Positions 23,474 to 35,598 are shown, counted from the first letter of the stretch. The stretch: DNA of 64,000 bases from Aphidius gifuensis (GCF_014905175.1 NC_057790.1:9672001-9736000); one strand, 5' to 3'. Notes: generated by a model not told the origin, from the sequence alone. Numbers and translations: made by a program.

Positions 23474-24798
23474 ATACATCTTCCCTAATTATATATTAAA
23501 CAAAAAACGAAAAAACAAAAACAAATGATATGAATATTATTATTTAAATTATTCTCAAACAACTTGTGTTGGCTTATTAATATATTTATTATTCATTACC
23601 TCTGTATAATCATAAGCTTGTTGTGCTGTACACTCAGCTTTATTGTAGAATTACTTAAGGCAAATATCAACAGTCATTCATTATTTTTTTCAATTTCTTG
23701 CAAGACTTCCGGGGTAAATGCACCAGAATCTGCTAAAGCACCTGTAAGTAAAAAATATATTCAATATTTATTTTTTTTTTTTTTTTTATTCAACACTAAT
23801 TAAGGTTAAATGCAAAAAAATAAAAAAAAAAACCAACGAAAGATCATTACAAAAGTGTTGGAGTTGTATATTTTTAAATTATTGTTATTAAATTTTTATG
23901 TAACAAAAAATAAATCAAAAATAATAAACCTACTAATGAGAATGTGTTGGTTGAATTTCTTTTACAGCTTAAATGAGAGTTTTCATGTCTATGTAGTCCT
24001 TGGCATACCAAATTTTATGACCATCTGAATTCCCAACTTTTTTTTATTTTGTAAGAAGACCATCAATGTCCATCGTCCAGATATTATTTCTGGCTTCTTA
24101 TTCAGTGCAGCCATCATCTTCATAGCTTTTACACACAAATCATCAATTCCAATTGCAGCCTAGCATAAATTGAATAATTTTTAATTATTTATAAATTGTT
24201 CAAAAATAAAAAATAATTAAAATTTATAAACTTGAAATACTTGCACCGAGGAAGACAAAATTTATTATCAGATATTTTTTTTTTTGTTATTTTTCTTAAT
24301 ACCATAATACCAGCAACAGCAACAGCAGCTGTACCTTGAATCTCATCATTAAATGTACAATACTTGTCTCGGTATTTATCCAAAAATCGAAAGCATCATG
24401 ATTTCCAAAATCTCCGAACTAAAATAGAATAATAATATTCAAATTATAATACATCAATCTTCATACATATAAATATATAATTAATCATGCCTGAATTTTT
24501 TATACGCCGAGATTTTTTAACACAAGCATCTATAAATTCATCAATCAATTCATCATAATCAGTGCCTCGACTACGTGGTTTACTAAGACCAATATAATGT
24601 GAATCATCACCTAGTTATTCATTATTTGTACCAACATCAATTTTAATCGGAGGACACTGATGTGGCTTTATACCTGCCTATGCAGTGTTTAAAGCTAATT
24701 TACCAACTAGTATACCCATACCAGTGGCACCTAAATCACCAAGACCAAGAATACGTTCACCGTCAGTTACACAAATTGTTCGAACATATTGTTCAGGC

Positions 24799-25780
24799 CT
24801 GTAATATAAATACAACAAAATAATCCTGCTTCAGCTGTTCCTTTAATATAAGAGGTACATACGGTTATATTTTGATATCCAGCATAAGATGCTAATACAT
24901 AAGTATGCTCTTTCTCTGCATCAACTGGATTCTAAGAAAAATTATCACAATTACATGATTTATGACAACTTGATATAATTTGATTATTATTAACAATGTT
25001 GTTGTAGCAACAATGCATATTCATGTACAGCAGTAAGTACACCAGATGAACAAAATGTTGAATTCTTTTGTTGTTTCATTATTATTATTAATATTCATTG
25101 TATTGTATAGTTTTTATATTATAATAATAACACAACACATATTTTCATGAGAACCATAAACACCAGGATACCCAGGTCTAGGCTATACTATCATCTGTCA
25201 ACAAATGTTACAAGATAACCTCAAACATTATATTATATTATAAAAATAATACATAACACATATTTTCATGATAACCATAAACACCAGGATACCCAGGTCG
25301 GGGATATGCAGCCAGCTGTCAGCTGTCAACCTCAAACATTATTTATTTTTTTTTTTTCTCCATTTTGTATCGTTTTATACTTGACATGAGGATTTACATT
25401 TATAGTTTTATACAATTATATCTGGAACTCGGAATGGATCAGATGTCATTTTGTTTTTCCCGAAGCTGGCCGAATGAGTAAAGTTTGTAAGGTGTGATTT
25501 GTCTCACTTTACTTTTTTACATTTAATTTAATTTCAAATAATAATTTTAAACAAAGACATGATAATTATATTCAATATTAAAAGAATAAAACAATTTATT
25601 GAACAATTAGACTGTTTGATATGATAATTTAACAAGACACAATATATATATATATTTTACTGGTTGTGAGGTGGCATAGCCACATCACCAATGCAAATTT
25701 ACAAGTATAGTTCGGACGCACCGTTTGGCTTGGTGGCCGGACTAGAAGTACCTCACTGACTATGTCACATGACTTGTCAG
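24799..25780. other. Upstream side of the malic-enzyme remnant, with a tandem duplication
   Basis: The minus strand near 24915-24835 can be read as a short coding-like segment behind a TTAG acceptor. I cannot assign it to malic enzyme. At 25138-25347 a ~100-bp unit occurs twice. Each copy has ACCATAAACACCAGGATACC followed by CAGGT, and CAACCTCAAACATTAT. The rest is AT-rich. The amino-terminal exons of malic enzyme were looked for here and not found. Confidence 0.4.
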
Positions 25781-25842
25781 TGTGGTGGGAGACATCAAAT
25801 ATTTCTATCTCGCTACAAGTTTAATTGTGTTGGTTCTCCCAC

Positions 25843-26440
25843 TCTATTTTCCTAGTATAGTGGGGATAGCTCTCAAATTATCTTTGGTAAATCTGACTTT
25901 ATTTATAAATTCTCTGCATACTAAATTCAAAAAACATTTTGCTTTTTATTGTGCTATTGAACCGTTTAACTATTGATGCTTTTGAATAAGTAAATGTTGA
26001 ATACATATAGACATTATATTTCTTTAACATCGTTTTAAATGTTGAATTATGAAATTCTATTCCTTGATCTTCATTAAGATTTTAAATACTCGACCTTTTT
26101 CGAATATTGATTGTATTGCTGCTAATATTTCTTCTCCAGTTTTATTTTCAACTCCAAAAACCGAGCTGAGTTTCAAGAAAATATCAATGACTGTCAAAAT
26201 ATGATTGTAGGAAGAGTTGACTTTAGAATGTTCAATTATTTTAATATTAATATTAGTATTGTTTCAATATCTCCTCGTCTCGTGTCAGTTGTCTAGCCAC
26301 CTGTTTGAATGAGAAATATATCTGTAACTTCAATAGACAAACAAGTGGAATCTCTTCTATTTTGAAACAATTCTAATTTGATAATGATATGTTGATTATT
26401 GTCTGGATCCAGTAGACTCTGCTTTCTATCAGGGCTGAAT
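25843..26440 (-). pseudogene. Retroviral-type integrase fragment (Polinton/Ginger-like)
   Basis: On the minus strand from 26242 down, the reading HILTVIDIFLK is the first-Asp block of a DDE integrase. A spacer with TGEEILAAIQSIFEKGR follows. Further on, in another frame, comes YSTFTYSKASIVKRFN, which resembles the block around the third catalytic residue in integrases of Polintons and of cellular genes derived from them. The middle Asp region is broken by a stop (near 26066). The upstream piece, about 26440-26245, reads LLDPDNNQHIIIKLEL with further breaks and is unassigned. It does not resemble the gypsy integrases of A and B. The assignment rests on remembered motif patterns. Confidence 0.5.
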
Positions 26441-26621
26441 AACTGAATAACCCTTCTTTTAAAAAAAAAAAACCCAAAAAACGTGAATTAAACAATGTTA
26501 AATGTTGAACAAAAAAAGTAAAACCAATCACCTGATTTGGATACAAACAATACTACGTCTAGGTACTCAGGATCCAAGTGAAAGGATAAGGTAATGTCTA
26601 TATTGGTATGTTTTTCTCGAA

Positions 26622-27246
26622 TTAATTTACCCCTTCAACTTCTGGTGATGATGGTACACTCGATGATAGCGCAGCAAAGCATAACATGGTGTGGTGCTTG
26701 TTGTTGCAATTACGACAGTGCGTTGTATTTGCTACCTGATAATAGCCAAGGCAATTGAAGCACACGTTGTTTCTCTGCCTGACAACCTCGGTGCGTTTAT
26801 ATGGTGTGATGTCTCTGAACTTGGCACATCTCAAGATCTTATAGTCCAAGCTGCCACAAAATGCGCATTTATTGGCAGGCTATATTGTTGAGGCTTAATG
26901 AATTCTGACAGTACTCTTTGCTGAAACTGAGTTTCTAAATGTTACCAACACTCGGTTTTGAGTTAGTTGCTGATGATATTTCTTCTAGTTTACAAGCACG
27001 TTGTTTTTGAACTAAAATATCTCTAAATTTAGCCCATGGCTGCTTTCCTTTCTTCAAAGCAATTTTCTTCTCCCATTTATTGCTTATTTTGCTGCCCACA
27101 TAAATTTTCAAGCGATAGTTGATGATGCTATCCCAGCTGTCAACCGCTTTTCCTAATTTTTCAAGAGCTGCTCTTACATGATCAACCTTTGACAAAATGG
27201 TTGCCAACGATCTCGATGTTAGTCTTGTTGGTGGTGGATGTGACAA
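26622..27246 (-). pseudogene. BEL/Pao-type gag fragment
   Basis: The upstream part (27246-26935) reads as the helical segment of BEL/Pao Gag (LEKLGKAVDSWDSIINYRL…, WEKKIALKKGKQPW…). After a stop and frame change near 26930, the downstream part (26880-26622) has the tandem Cys/His cluster CFNCLGYYQVANTTHC, then CNNKHHTMLC, typical of BEL/Pao nucleocapsid zinc knuckles. No protease, RT or integrase of this class follows downstream to 25800. The ATG at 27246 may not be the original start. Confidence 0.7.
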
Positions 27247-27814
27247 CGAATTGGCTAGCTTATCATGAATTAGACGACGTGGATTGTGATACTTGTGTTC
27301 TTGGCGATGTGGGCCATATTTTCATATTTTCTTTTTATTATCAATGCAACATATCATAATTAATGTTGCGTCTATATTGAATATAGTGTTAAACGTGGAT
27401 CCATTAATCATTATTATTATTACTGCTGATCTAATCTACTAGTGAGTGACATTAGCGACTCACTATCTTTTACTCTGTCGTAATTTGCATTATCGACTAT
27501 AGTTCGCAAGTTTTTCTCAACTATGTTTGATCAAAAAAGCCAAAGCATGTCTTGTGACAGCAATAACACAATTGATGTTGAGACATTTCTTGCTGTCACC
27601 AGCTATCTTGGACATGTGTTTGATATGCTATTTTTCGGGTGTCAGAGATTGAACACTCGGCAGATTGAACACTTAAGAATTGAACGTTCCTAGATTGGAC
27701 CTTCAAGAATCGAACATTTTTATTTTTATTTTTTTTTTTGTTGTTTGATTTGTTTTTTCATTTTGTTGTAAAATAAATGACTGTTTTTTTGTTTTATCTT
27801 TCAAATGTTGCTAT
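27247..27814. other. No gene recognised; short tandem motif
   Basis: AT-rich DNA. Near 27648-27715 an AGATTGAACACTC-like motif repeats four to five times with changes (CAGATTGAACACTT, AGAATTGAACGTTC, AGAATCGAACATTT). Confidence 0.35.
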
Positions 27815-28417
27815 TTTGTTTAATAAAAAAAAAAAATAAACGACCACAAAATTTTAAAAAAATATCGGAGAATCTATAGATGAAGCGTCGTCGATTGAAT
27901 TATTGCCGGATCCGATCCGTCAGCATTTGACATTGGGCCCTGTAGAAAAATGGCACTATCACAACTGATAAGGCCCAAAAATTGAAAATAAATATGATGA
28001 TTGCTTTTGGGAAAAAAAAAAACATAAATTTCATTTAACATCAACTAATTCGGTTCGGCGGTTCAAAAAATATCTTGCAAAAACAAATTCTGACACTACA
28101 TTTTGTTTAATAAAAAAAAAAAATAAACGACCAAAAAATTTCAAAAAAATATCGGAGAGTCTACAAATGAAGCGTCGTCGATTGAATCATTGCCGGATCC
28201 GATCCGTCAATATTTGAAATTGGGCCCTGTAGAAAAATGGCACTATCACAACTGATAAGGGCCAAAAATTGAAAATAAATACGATGATTGCTTTTGGAAA
28301 AAAAAATGGAACTTAATGGGCTTCATAGAAGCCAATTCGATTCATAACTTTTATTTTTATCGCGAAATAACAAAAAGTCACACGAAAAGTGAAAACATAA
28401 GTGTCCTACGGAACACT
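27815..28417. mobile_element. TIR element with two internal tandem units, copy 2 (inverted)
   Basis: This is an inverted relative of 4504-5182, ending GTGTCCTACGGAACACT at 28417. It carries both internal units, each with AAATATCGGAGA, GAAGCGTCGTCGATTGAAT and GGCACTATCACAACTGATAA, about 290 bp apart. The other terminus is missing, so the copy is truncated near 27815. Confidence 0.75.
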
Positions 28418-30443
28418 AAAAATAATGATTAAAAATTATGCAAGTAAAATGTAAATTCAATTAATTTTTTAATAATGAATACTTGATGAAAATTAAAAAA
28501 AAAAATAATCCATCAAACTTCCACGAGCAATTCTCAGTTGTTTTTTAGAATATATGAAATAAAAATTTTAATATATTTCTTTTTATACTTTTTATTTTTT
28601 CCATTATTTCATTCTTTTTATTATTAAAATATTATTTTGCCAATGGTCATAGGATATTTTAAACAAATAATACTAATAATAATAATAAAAAAAAGGGAAA
28701 TAATTAAAATAATAAATTAACAAAATGAAACACAAAGCGATAATAAAAAGTATTTAATAAAATGTATATCCAGAATCAGCACCGTTTAATGATTGTGTTA
28801 TTGAGAATTACCAGATTATCATGATATTAATAAAATCCAATTTGTCTATCTATTGCAAATTTTTTTTTATTATTATTAATAAATATATAATAAAGAGGAT
28901 GGAAAAAAAGTTGATTCAACATTGCAAAGTTTACAAACGAAAAAATTATTCTTAAGGAATTCTGATATAATTTGTTATGTTGTGATTCAGCTAGTAAATT
29001 TTTATAAACAAAAAAAAAATATAAAATTATTTGTTATTATTATGTTTTTTTGTCTTCCTCTTTTTTTTCTTGTTCTTGTTCTTGTTCTCGTTCTTTTTTT
29101 TCTTCTTCCATTTCCCGACCTTTCGTGTTTATTATATTGTTTTGCATACCCTCGGTCATTACTCGATATAAAAATGCTACCACGTCAATCCTTATGAAAT
29201 TAATAAAATAAAATATGAATGTTTAATAAGTTAAATTAAAAGTTTTTCGTTCAAAGAAGTCTAGCAATGGCAATTCAGCTATCGATGGTTCAGCTGAAGG
29301 CTTGAAGCATATTTTCAGATAGTTTGCGTATTCAAATGTACTTACTCATGGTTTTTTAAATTATTTTGTGCATCTCTTATTCTTTCATTTTTTTCATCGT
29401 TTTCTTGCTGTCGAGTGATTTTGTGAAATCTTGTCGGCTGTGTCATTTTTGCAGCTTCAGTAACTATGATATTGTGAATATTATCTGCAATATTATCAAT
29501 TATTCTTCAATCTAAAATTTGCAGTATACTGTTTTAAATTACTGGATTTAATTAATAAGTAATTATAGTGGAGAAGATTTTATAATTACCAATTCTTCTT
29601 TAGTCATCGTACAGCACACATAAAAAATATATAGAAGAAAGATGGAGAAAAACTCAAGCTGATTATAACTTTTGAGAGATATATATGGACTACCTTAAAC
29701 CAAGTTGAGATAGAATACCCCAAGTTACAGGTTGAGAGAAATAGAGAAGGAATGACCAATAGAAAGACTGTAAACTATATTTCTTTAACTGTTGCAAGTT
29801 TCGAGATGACCAATAGAAACATTGTAAAAACATATTTCTGTTCTCATTTCTTTCCCTCACTCGCTCATCGAATTCTAAATTTTTTGAATGTTTTTCCTTA
29901 TCTATATTGAATTTATAAGAATAATATATATATAAATAGGAGAAAAAAAAATCTCCAAAACATATATTTTTTTTTTTTCCAACAGTAAAAACTATGGGAA
30001 ATTATTATTGTATATAATTTATTTGTATAATACAAGAATAAATATTAATTTTTTTTTATTAATATTATTAAAAAAATATGATACTACTTAATATTTTGAT
30101 ACAACAAATAACTGATTAAATAATAACATTAATTACTGATAACGCTTTATAATGACAAGGCATGCAGCTGAAAAATAATAACAATTGTTGTGCTTTCTTC
30201 CAAATTTCCTGTGTTTTTAGTTTTTTTTTTCTGATTTTATTAATGGAAAAAATTTTTTTGCAACTCAAGATGAAACCAAATCAGCTATACATGAAATGAA
30301 ATAAATGAAGGAGTTAATTTTTTTATTGGACAATATTTATCATGTGTAATTCAATTAATTATTAAAAATATTACATTAAAAATATTAGAAATTTTTTCAT
30401 CTACTTCAGTTCATTTGTGAAAATGAATATAAAAAATAAAAAA
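28418..30443. other. AT-rich stretch, one coding-like patch
   Basis: On the minus strand 29495-29352 an open reading (…TEAAKMTQPTRFHKITRQQE…) ends at a GTAAGT donor-like site. 52 bp further on, after a CAG, comes a patch reading LPLLDFFERKTFNLTY and a stop. The two do not join in frame. It may be a decayed host gene, which I do not recognise. A second small duplication (ATGACCAATAGAAA) lies at 29755 and 29808. Nothing else was seen. Confidence 0.3.
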
Positions 30444-30590
30444 AGATAGTCAAGTTCCCCAAGGTGCACCCTAAGTGTTCCGTAGGATTTTTAATTTTTT
30501 TTCTTGCTGTTTACATAATTTTTGTAAAATAACAGTTTGTGACACTACATATCGTTGAATAAAAAAAAAAATAAACGACCGAAAAATTGT
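30444..30590. mobile_element. Terminal fragment of the 4504-5182 element family, copy 3
   Basis: AGATAGTCAAGTTCC, GGTGCACCCTAAGTGTTCCG and the following ~110 bp match the reverse complement of 5090-5215 almost base for base. It breaks off at 30590 in the GACCGAAAAATT segment. Confidence 0.75.
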
Positions 30591-31074
30591 CGCCTGATTG
30601 TGCCTGATAATTTAATGCCATATCTTTAACATTAATTCACAAATTAGTCAGCATAAAAAAATATAAAGGAAACTAACCTCCCCTTAATTTCTGATCAATA
30701 TTTGCCATAATCAATAATTATCATTTACTCCCTTACGATATAGATGTAGATACACATAAGAGCTTTTTACATGCAATGCACAGGCAATCCCCGCTTCTCG
30801 ACAACAACCGCAAAATAATGTAGGATCTATTTCTCTTGTTGTTTTTTTATTATTAAATTTAAATTATATTGTTTTAACATATACACATTATTCACAATGA
30901 AAATTTATTTCTTTTTTAGCTCAATTAAAAGTAGAATAACTTTTGTAAAAAAAATTTTAATAAAATAAAAATCTTTGTAAAAAACTTTTAAAGGATAAAA
31001 ACAAAAAAAGGCATAATTTTATTTGAATGTGAAACTTGATTATTTACTTATTTTCAAGCAAAAAAAGATCTGGT
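30591..31074. other. No gene recognised
   Basis: AT-rich sequence with A and T runs, no ORF of note and no repeat match to the rest of the window that I could see. Confidence 0.4.
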
Positions 31075-32790
31075 AACGTTTGTTGCGGCGTGTGGCCCGC
31101 GTAACCCGTTGAAAATTAAAAATTTTCAATACTCCGGCTAGGGCCATGGGTGTCTTAATTCCTCAGATATAATGAAATTATGGTTTTTCACAAAATTTTA
31201 CGGTTTATTAATAATAACATTATTCAAAAGAAAATTTTCATGTTTATTGTTTTTTTTTCTCAAAAAAAATTGGAGATAGCAAAAAAAAATCGATTATGCG
31301 GGCGATAGAGTTTTTTGCGACGCAAAATAAGATCCCGTTACGAATTCTTGGTTACATGTCAAAGAAATTTTCCAAAAAAACCACGACAAGAAAAATCATG
31401 ACAGAAAAAATTTTTAAAAAAAATTACGTCATAATAAATTTTTTTTTTTCTAAATAATAAATTTAATATTTCATATAAATTATTTTTCTTATATGTGTAG
31501 CCGTTAGATTTTTTACTCAGCTAGTAGATTTTTTACTTAACCTTAATAATAGCCAAACAATCAATATCTACATCATTTTACTTAGCTAGATTTTACACTT
31601 AGCTATATTTTTATAAAGCTAGATTTTCTACTTAGCTGTGATTGTAGCCAAACAATCAATATCTGCATTATTTTTCTTAGCTAGATTTTTTACTCAGCTG
31701 TAATTGTAGCCAAACAATTACTATCAATTTTATTCAACCATTCAAATCTTTGACTCAGTCACTAGATATTTTTTGTCTAAATTTTTTTTTTTTTACTTTT
31801 TGTTGTGATTTTTTTTATCGTGATTTTTTTGTCAAAATTTGTTTTGCCGTGATTTTTGAGTGAATGGTTTTTGACGTGAATGGTTTTTGAGAAAAGAAAT
31901 CAAATATTTGATTTTTTTCATTTATTTTGAAGTTTTTTTTTTTTTTTCTTCAAGAACTATTGGAGATCTAGGGAAAAACCCGTAATGCAGGCGATTAAGT
32001 GTTTTGAGACGCAAAATATGAGCCTAATACGAAGTCTTTATTCTAATTTTTAGTCAAGTTATTTAATATCTAATTTTTTTTAATTTGTTAAAATCCGTTA
32101 TAACTTTCGGGATAATAAAGATGGATACATCATACTAGGCTTAAATCAAAGGCCTCACGAAGCTTCATTATGGGATATTTGGCTTTTTTTTCGGCCTTGA
32201 ATAGTTTCTGAGAAATAAAATTAAATATGTGATTATTTTTTATTTTATTTAATAGTTTTTTTTTTTCGTTCAAAAACTATTGAAGATAGAGGAAAAAACC
32301 GACAATGCGGGCGATAGAGTTTTTTGAGACGCAAAAAATAAGCCTAATACGACGTTTTCATTTTCATTTTTGGTCAAGTTATTTAATATCTAATTTTTTC
32401 AAATTTGTTTAAAACCATTATAACTTTCGGGATAATGAAGATAGAGACATTAAACTAAGCTTAAATGAAAGGCCTCATGAAGCTCTATTATGGCATATTT
32501 GGCTTTTTTTCTGCCTTGAATAGTTTCTGAGAAATAAAATTAAATATGTGATTATTTTTTTTTTTATTTCATAGTTTTTTTTTTCTCGTTCAAAAACTAT
32601 TGAAGATGGATGAAAAAACCTTTTATGCGGGCGATAGAGTTTTCAAAGACGCATCATTTAAGCCTAATACGATGATTTTCCTTCAATAAGTTCGTAAGTT
32701 ATGAACGTTTTTTTTTTCGTTATAAAATACAATACTGCGGCTGAGCCTATGGCTCCTAGCCTCCGTAAAAGTTGAAATTTTTCTATTATA
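31075..32790. repeat. Complex repeat region: ~320-bp tandem units plus a ~100-bp motif array
   Basis: Units with AAAAACTATTGAAGAT, GCGGGCGATAGAGTTTT, AAGCCTAATACGA and ATAACTTTCGGGATAAT recur with starts near 31952, 32272 and 32592 (period 320). A fourth, partial unit lies near 31260. Between the partial and full units, 31497-31725 holds about three copies of a motif TAGCCAAACAATCAATATCT flanked by CTTAGCTAGATTTT. Edge segments near 31120 (AATACTCCGGCTAGGGCC) and 32740 (AATACTGCGGCTGAGCC) resemble each other, suggesting that the whole block is one unit. No coding potential was found. Confidence 0.65.
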
Positions 32791-34045
32791 TATTATCCAT
32801 CTACATACTTTTGAAGTAGCTTTAACAAACCGTCATGAAAAATTCTTTATGAAAATGTCGTTAAATGACATTGAATTTGCTTAACATTTTATTTTGTTTT
32901 CTATCTTGATTTTCACAAGGACCAAATTGAACAAAACTACCTACTTTTCCATTCCAAGTAACCCTCAATTTTCTTTTTTTTTCTTTGCCTTTTCCTCACT
33001 TTTTCTCTCAGCCACTTTATTTTTTGACTCATTTATTTTGCCGACGATTTATTTAACGGCATTCTTGAGTCGGGTAACAAGCACCGAGGTGTGACGCTGA
33101 ATGAGGGGGTTGATACTTTATTATGGCTATTACTTGGCGTTTCACTCGCTAGCCCAATTTCTCTGTAGACAAGTCTGTTATGTTAAAATGTAAAAAAAAG
33201 AATAAACTATCAGCATCTTACCGGTAAACAAACAAAATGAAAACTCGTTATTTTCTTTTATACAATATATATATATATATATATATTGTCGTTCTTAGCC
33301 AAACCACGGGGTTTGCGGCCTGACCCTCTGCGATTTCACTCATTTTTCGATATATTGTAGATTTTGGCCTTAAAGAAAACCCGTATTTCTTCAATTTATT
33401 TTGGGGGTGCCACCATCGACTTTCAAGATATCTCAAAAAGCCCCTTTTTTTTGCTGAATTTTTGATCACGAATTCGAGGACGCAAAACAAGTATTTTAAG
33501 GCCTTCAATAGAGTGGGCACTCTATGGGAAGTGATTTTTTTTTATTTTTGAAATTTTGATTTTCGGAAAAAAAATTTTCTTTTTTTCAAAATTGTATTTT
33601 TTTTTTACATCATTTTGGTTGTAAAAAAAAAAGAAAACGAAATCTACTCTTATGAAATTTTCAATTTTTTTTTTTTTTTTTTTTTTTATTTCAGTAAGAC
33701 CTGGCAGCTTCAAAGAAGCTGACATTAGAGGTCGATAAAATTAAGATAACAATAAATCACAATAGTATAGTATAGACATGATATGTAATATACAATTATG
33801 ACTTAGTATAGAGAAATTATAATTAAAATTAATATTAAATATTGAATTACAAAATTTAGCAATGTTGACATCATTTTTATTCCGCATATCATCCCACGAT
33901 AAGGACACCAGGCCATCCAGCACGAGTACAAAATCTAGAGATTTGTAGTTAAGTTTTAAGTTAGAGTATATAGAGGTTGAATTAGAGATAGACGTAGAGT
34001 AATTAGCAATTTTATTTAAGATTAGTATTAATAGTAGCAACTGCA
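32791..34045. other. No gene supported
   Basis: Includes a (TA)n run near 33267-33287 and a GC-richer patch at 33288-33440 without ORF support. The short ORFs at 32894-33094, 33248-33520 and 33741-34046 show no domains, and their codon use follows local base composition. Confidence 0.4.
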
Positions 34046-34194
34046 CCCGTATTCAGAGGATGTTCTCATTAGGGCGTTTTTTTCCCGATGGTGGCGCTTG
34101 TGAACTTTTTATATAGATTTTACATAGAAAAGCTTCACAAGCGCCACCATCGGAAAAAAAACGCCCTAATGAGAACATCCTCTGAATACGGGTG
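34046..34194. repeat. Near-perfect 149-bp hairpin (possible MITE)
   Basis: Arms of about 60 bp (CACCCGTATTCAGAGGATGT … and its complement ending AATACGGGTG) differ at only a position or two. They are separated by a ~29-bp loop. Such high arm identity in otherwise eroded DNA points to recent origin or to a selected hairpin RNA. No clear target duplication is visible. Confidence 0.8.
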
Positions 34195-34536
34195 CTGGAT
34201 CTGTAGATTGTAAAACAGTACAAGGCAGTGAGGCAAACATTATGCATACAAATACTGTGTGGCCTGTATATATATATGTATGTGACAGTGAAAGATATGC
34301 ATGTGTATGAGCACACACTTATTATCACAAATAGATGTAGTGCAGAATATAACCAGTATAGATGCAACAAATTAATAAAACAATATATAAAAATATGAAA
34401 TGTCAGCTATAGTTTATAAACATGACAGCTGATGATATTAACAAAATCGAATATCCCTATATACCAAATACCCTTAGCCAATGCATATATATTCCTATAT
34501 TATAAAAGTCACTATATTTTAAATATCCCTATAAAA

Positions 34537-35598
34537 CTAGATATTCATAGGAATATTGTGAGCTTGTTGTTGCTGTTGTTGTTGCTGTTGTTGATATTGA
34601 TGTTGTTGTTGAGCCAATTCATGTTGATTATTTACATTAAGACCGTTTACCTCTCTTATGCATAGGTCTGATTCTCCTAAGGCAAGACGTTGATTCATCA
34701 AGTTTTTGATTTGTTGGTAATTTCTCTGCTGCATCAACGTTTTGTCTTTGGTGAAGACAGCAGTTGCCAGCCTGGTCTTCATCATTGGCATTGTTTTTAA
34801 CCTCATAAGCTCCTGTAATAGCATATTGCTATCAAATGGGTTATTACACATTAGCTTAAGAGGGCGAGGATTAGCAGGAGTACTTATTTTACCAATTCTC
34901 ATTACTCTAATGTTCTCAGTGGCATTAATAACAGATGCTGAGCCAATAGATTCAATCAATTAACGAATATTGCGATAGTCATCAGCTATACGTTCAGCAG
35001 CCGTTGGTGCTTGTGACTCAGAGAGATTGAAGATAAGCAAGTTGTTCTCACGCTGTATTCTGCCTTCGATCTCAGAGATTGTGAGTCTCATGTTATTTTG
35101 CTAGTCATGAGTAATATTAGCAATATCATTAACATTTAAAGTAACAGTTTGCTGTAAGGCACCAATTAAGTTACGGTTAGACGAGACAGACTGTTGAAGT
35201 TCCCCAATAGCTTCAGTGTTAGCATTGACAGCAATAGATAATGAATTGGAAAAGTTTTCACATATTTTCTTCATCTCATTACATATTTTAATATTTTTAT
35301 CTCTCATTGCTGTTAATTTGGTGTCAAGTACTTTAGTAAGTTCATTTATTTTAGTATCAAAGTCAATTTGATACTTAGCCGAGTCAAATTGGAAGTTGTT
35401 TACATTTTTATCAATAAGTATTGGTGTTGAAGTTGCACTGGTGGACTTGCAGATGTTGCATGAGGTATAGTCTGCATTCATAGCACGAGATGCGCAACCA
35501 GGGTGGAAGGGTGTATTACAGGCTGTGTTTCCACATTTTATATTTTCACCAGAAATTTTCGCTTTACACCGACCACATGCAATAAAATTTGGATCCAT
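34537..35598 (-). pseudogene. LINE ORF1: PHD-type zinc finger, coiled coil, RRM-like region, poly-Gln tail
   Basis: It starts at the ATG at 35598. Residues 8-50 form a Cys/His finger (CGRCKAKISGENIKC, CNTPFHPGC, CNIC), a PHD-like pattern common in insect LINE ORF1 proteins. A helical Lys/Glu/Asn segment follows, ending at a TAG at 35101-35103. The frame continues after the stop with ENNLLIFNLSES (RRM-like start), meets another stop near 34960, and goes on with NIRVMRIGK…, NPRPLKLM and a C-terminal segment. It ends in a run of Gln codons near 34560-34615. The protein would bind LINE RNA. No ORF2 follows downstream, so this is an ORF1-only remnant. Confidence 0.75.

Larger units (their letters stand above)
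12556..24798 (-). pseudogene. NADP/NAD malic enzyme pseudogene, six recognisable exons
   Basis: Malic enzyme converts malate to pyruvate and CO2. Exon-like blocks in gene order are 24798-24490 (VTDGERILGLGDLG, the NAD(P)-fold entry; GTDYDELIDEF), 24418-24232 (KYRDKYCTFNDEIQGTAAVA, the family signature), 24159-23957, 23741-23600 (GAFTPEVL, then ALSN), 12926-12763 (YNAYIFIGIALDV) and 12689-12556 (C-terminal, stop at 12558-12556). Several blocks are bounded by AG acceptors and GT donors. In-frame stops in the first block, two adjacent single-base shifts around 24380-24240 and degeneration of block three show it is dead. The amino-terminal third, with the substrate-binding region, was not found. 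The intron between 23600 and 12926 holds element A, inserted 11 bp from the acceptor. A functional copy elsewhere is expected. Confidence 0.85.

Noticed and set aside
34537..34665. Poly-Leu plus-strand ORF as a signal peptide
   Set aside because: It is the opposite strand of the Gln run at the end of the LINE ORF1.
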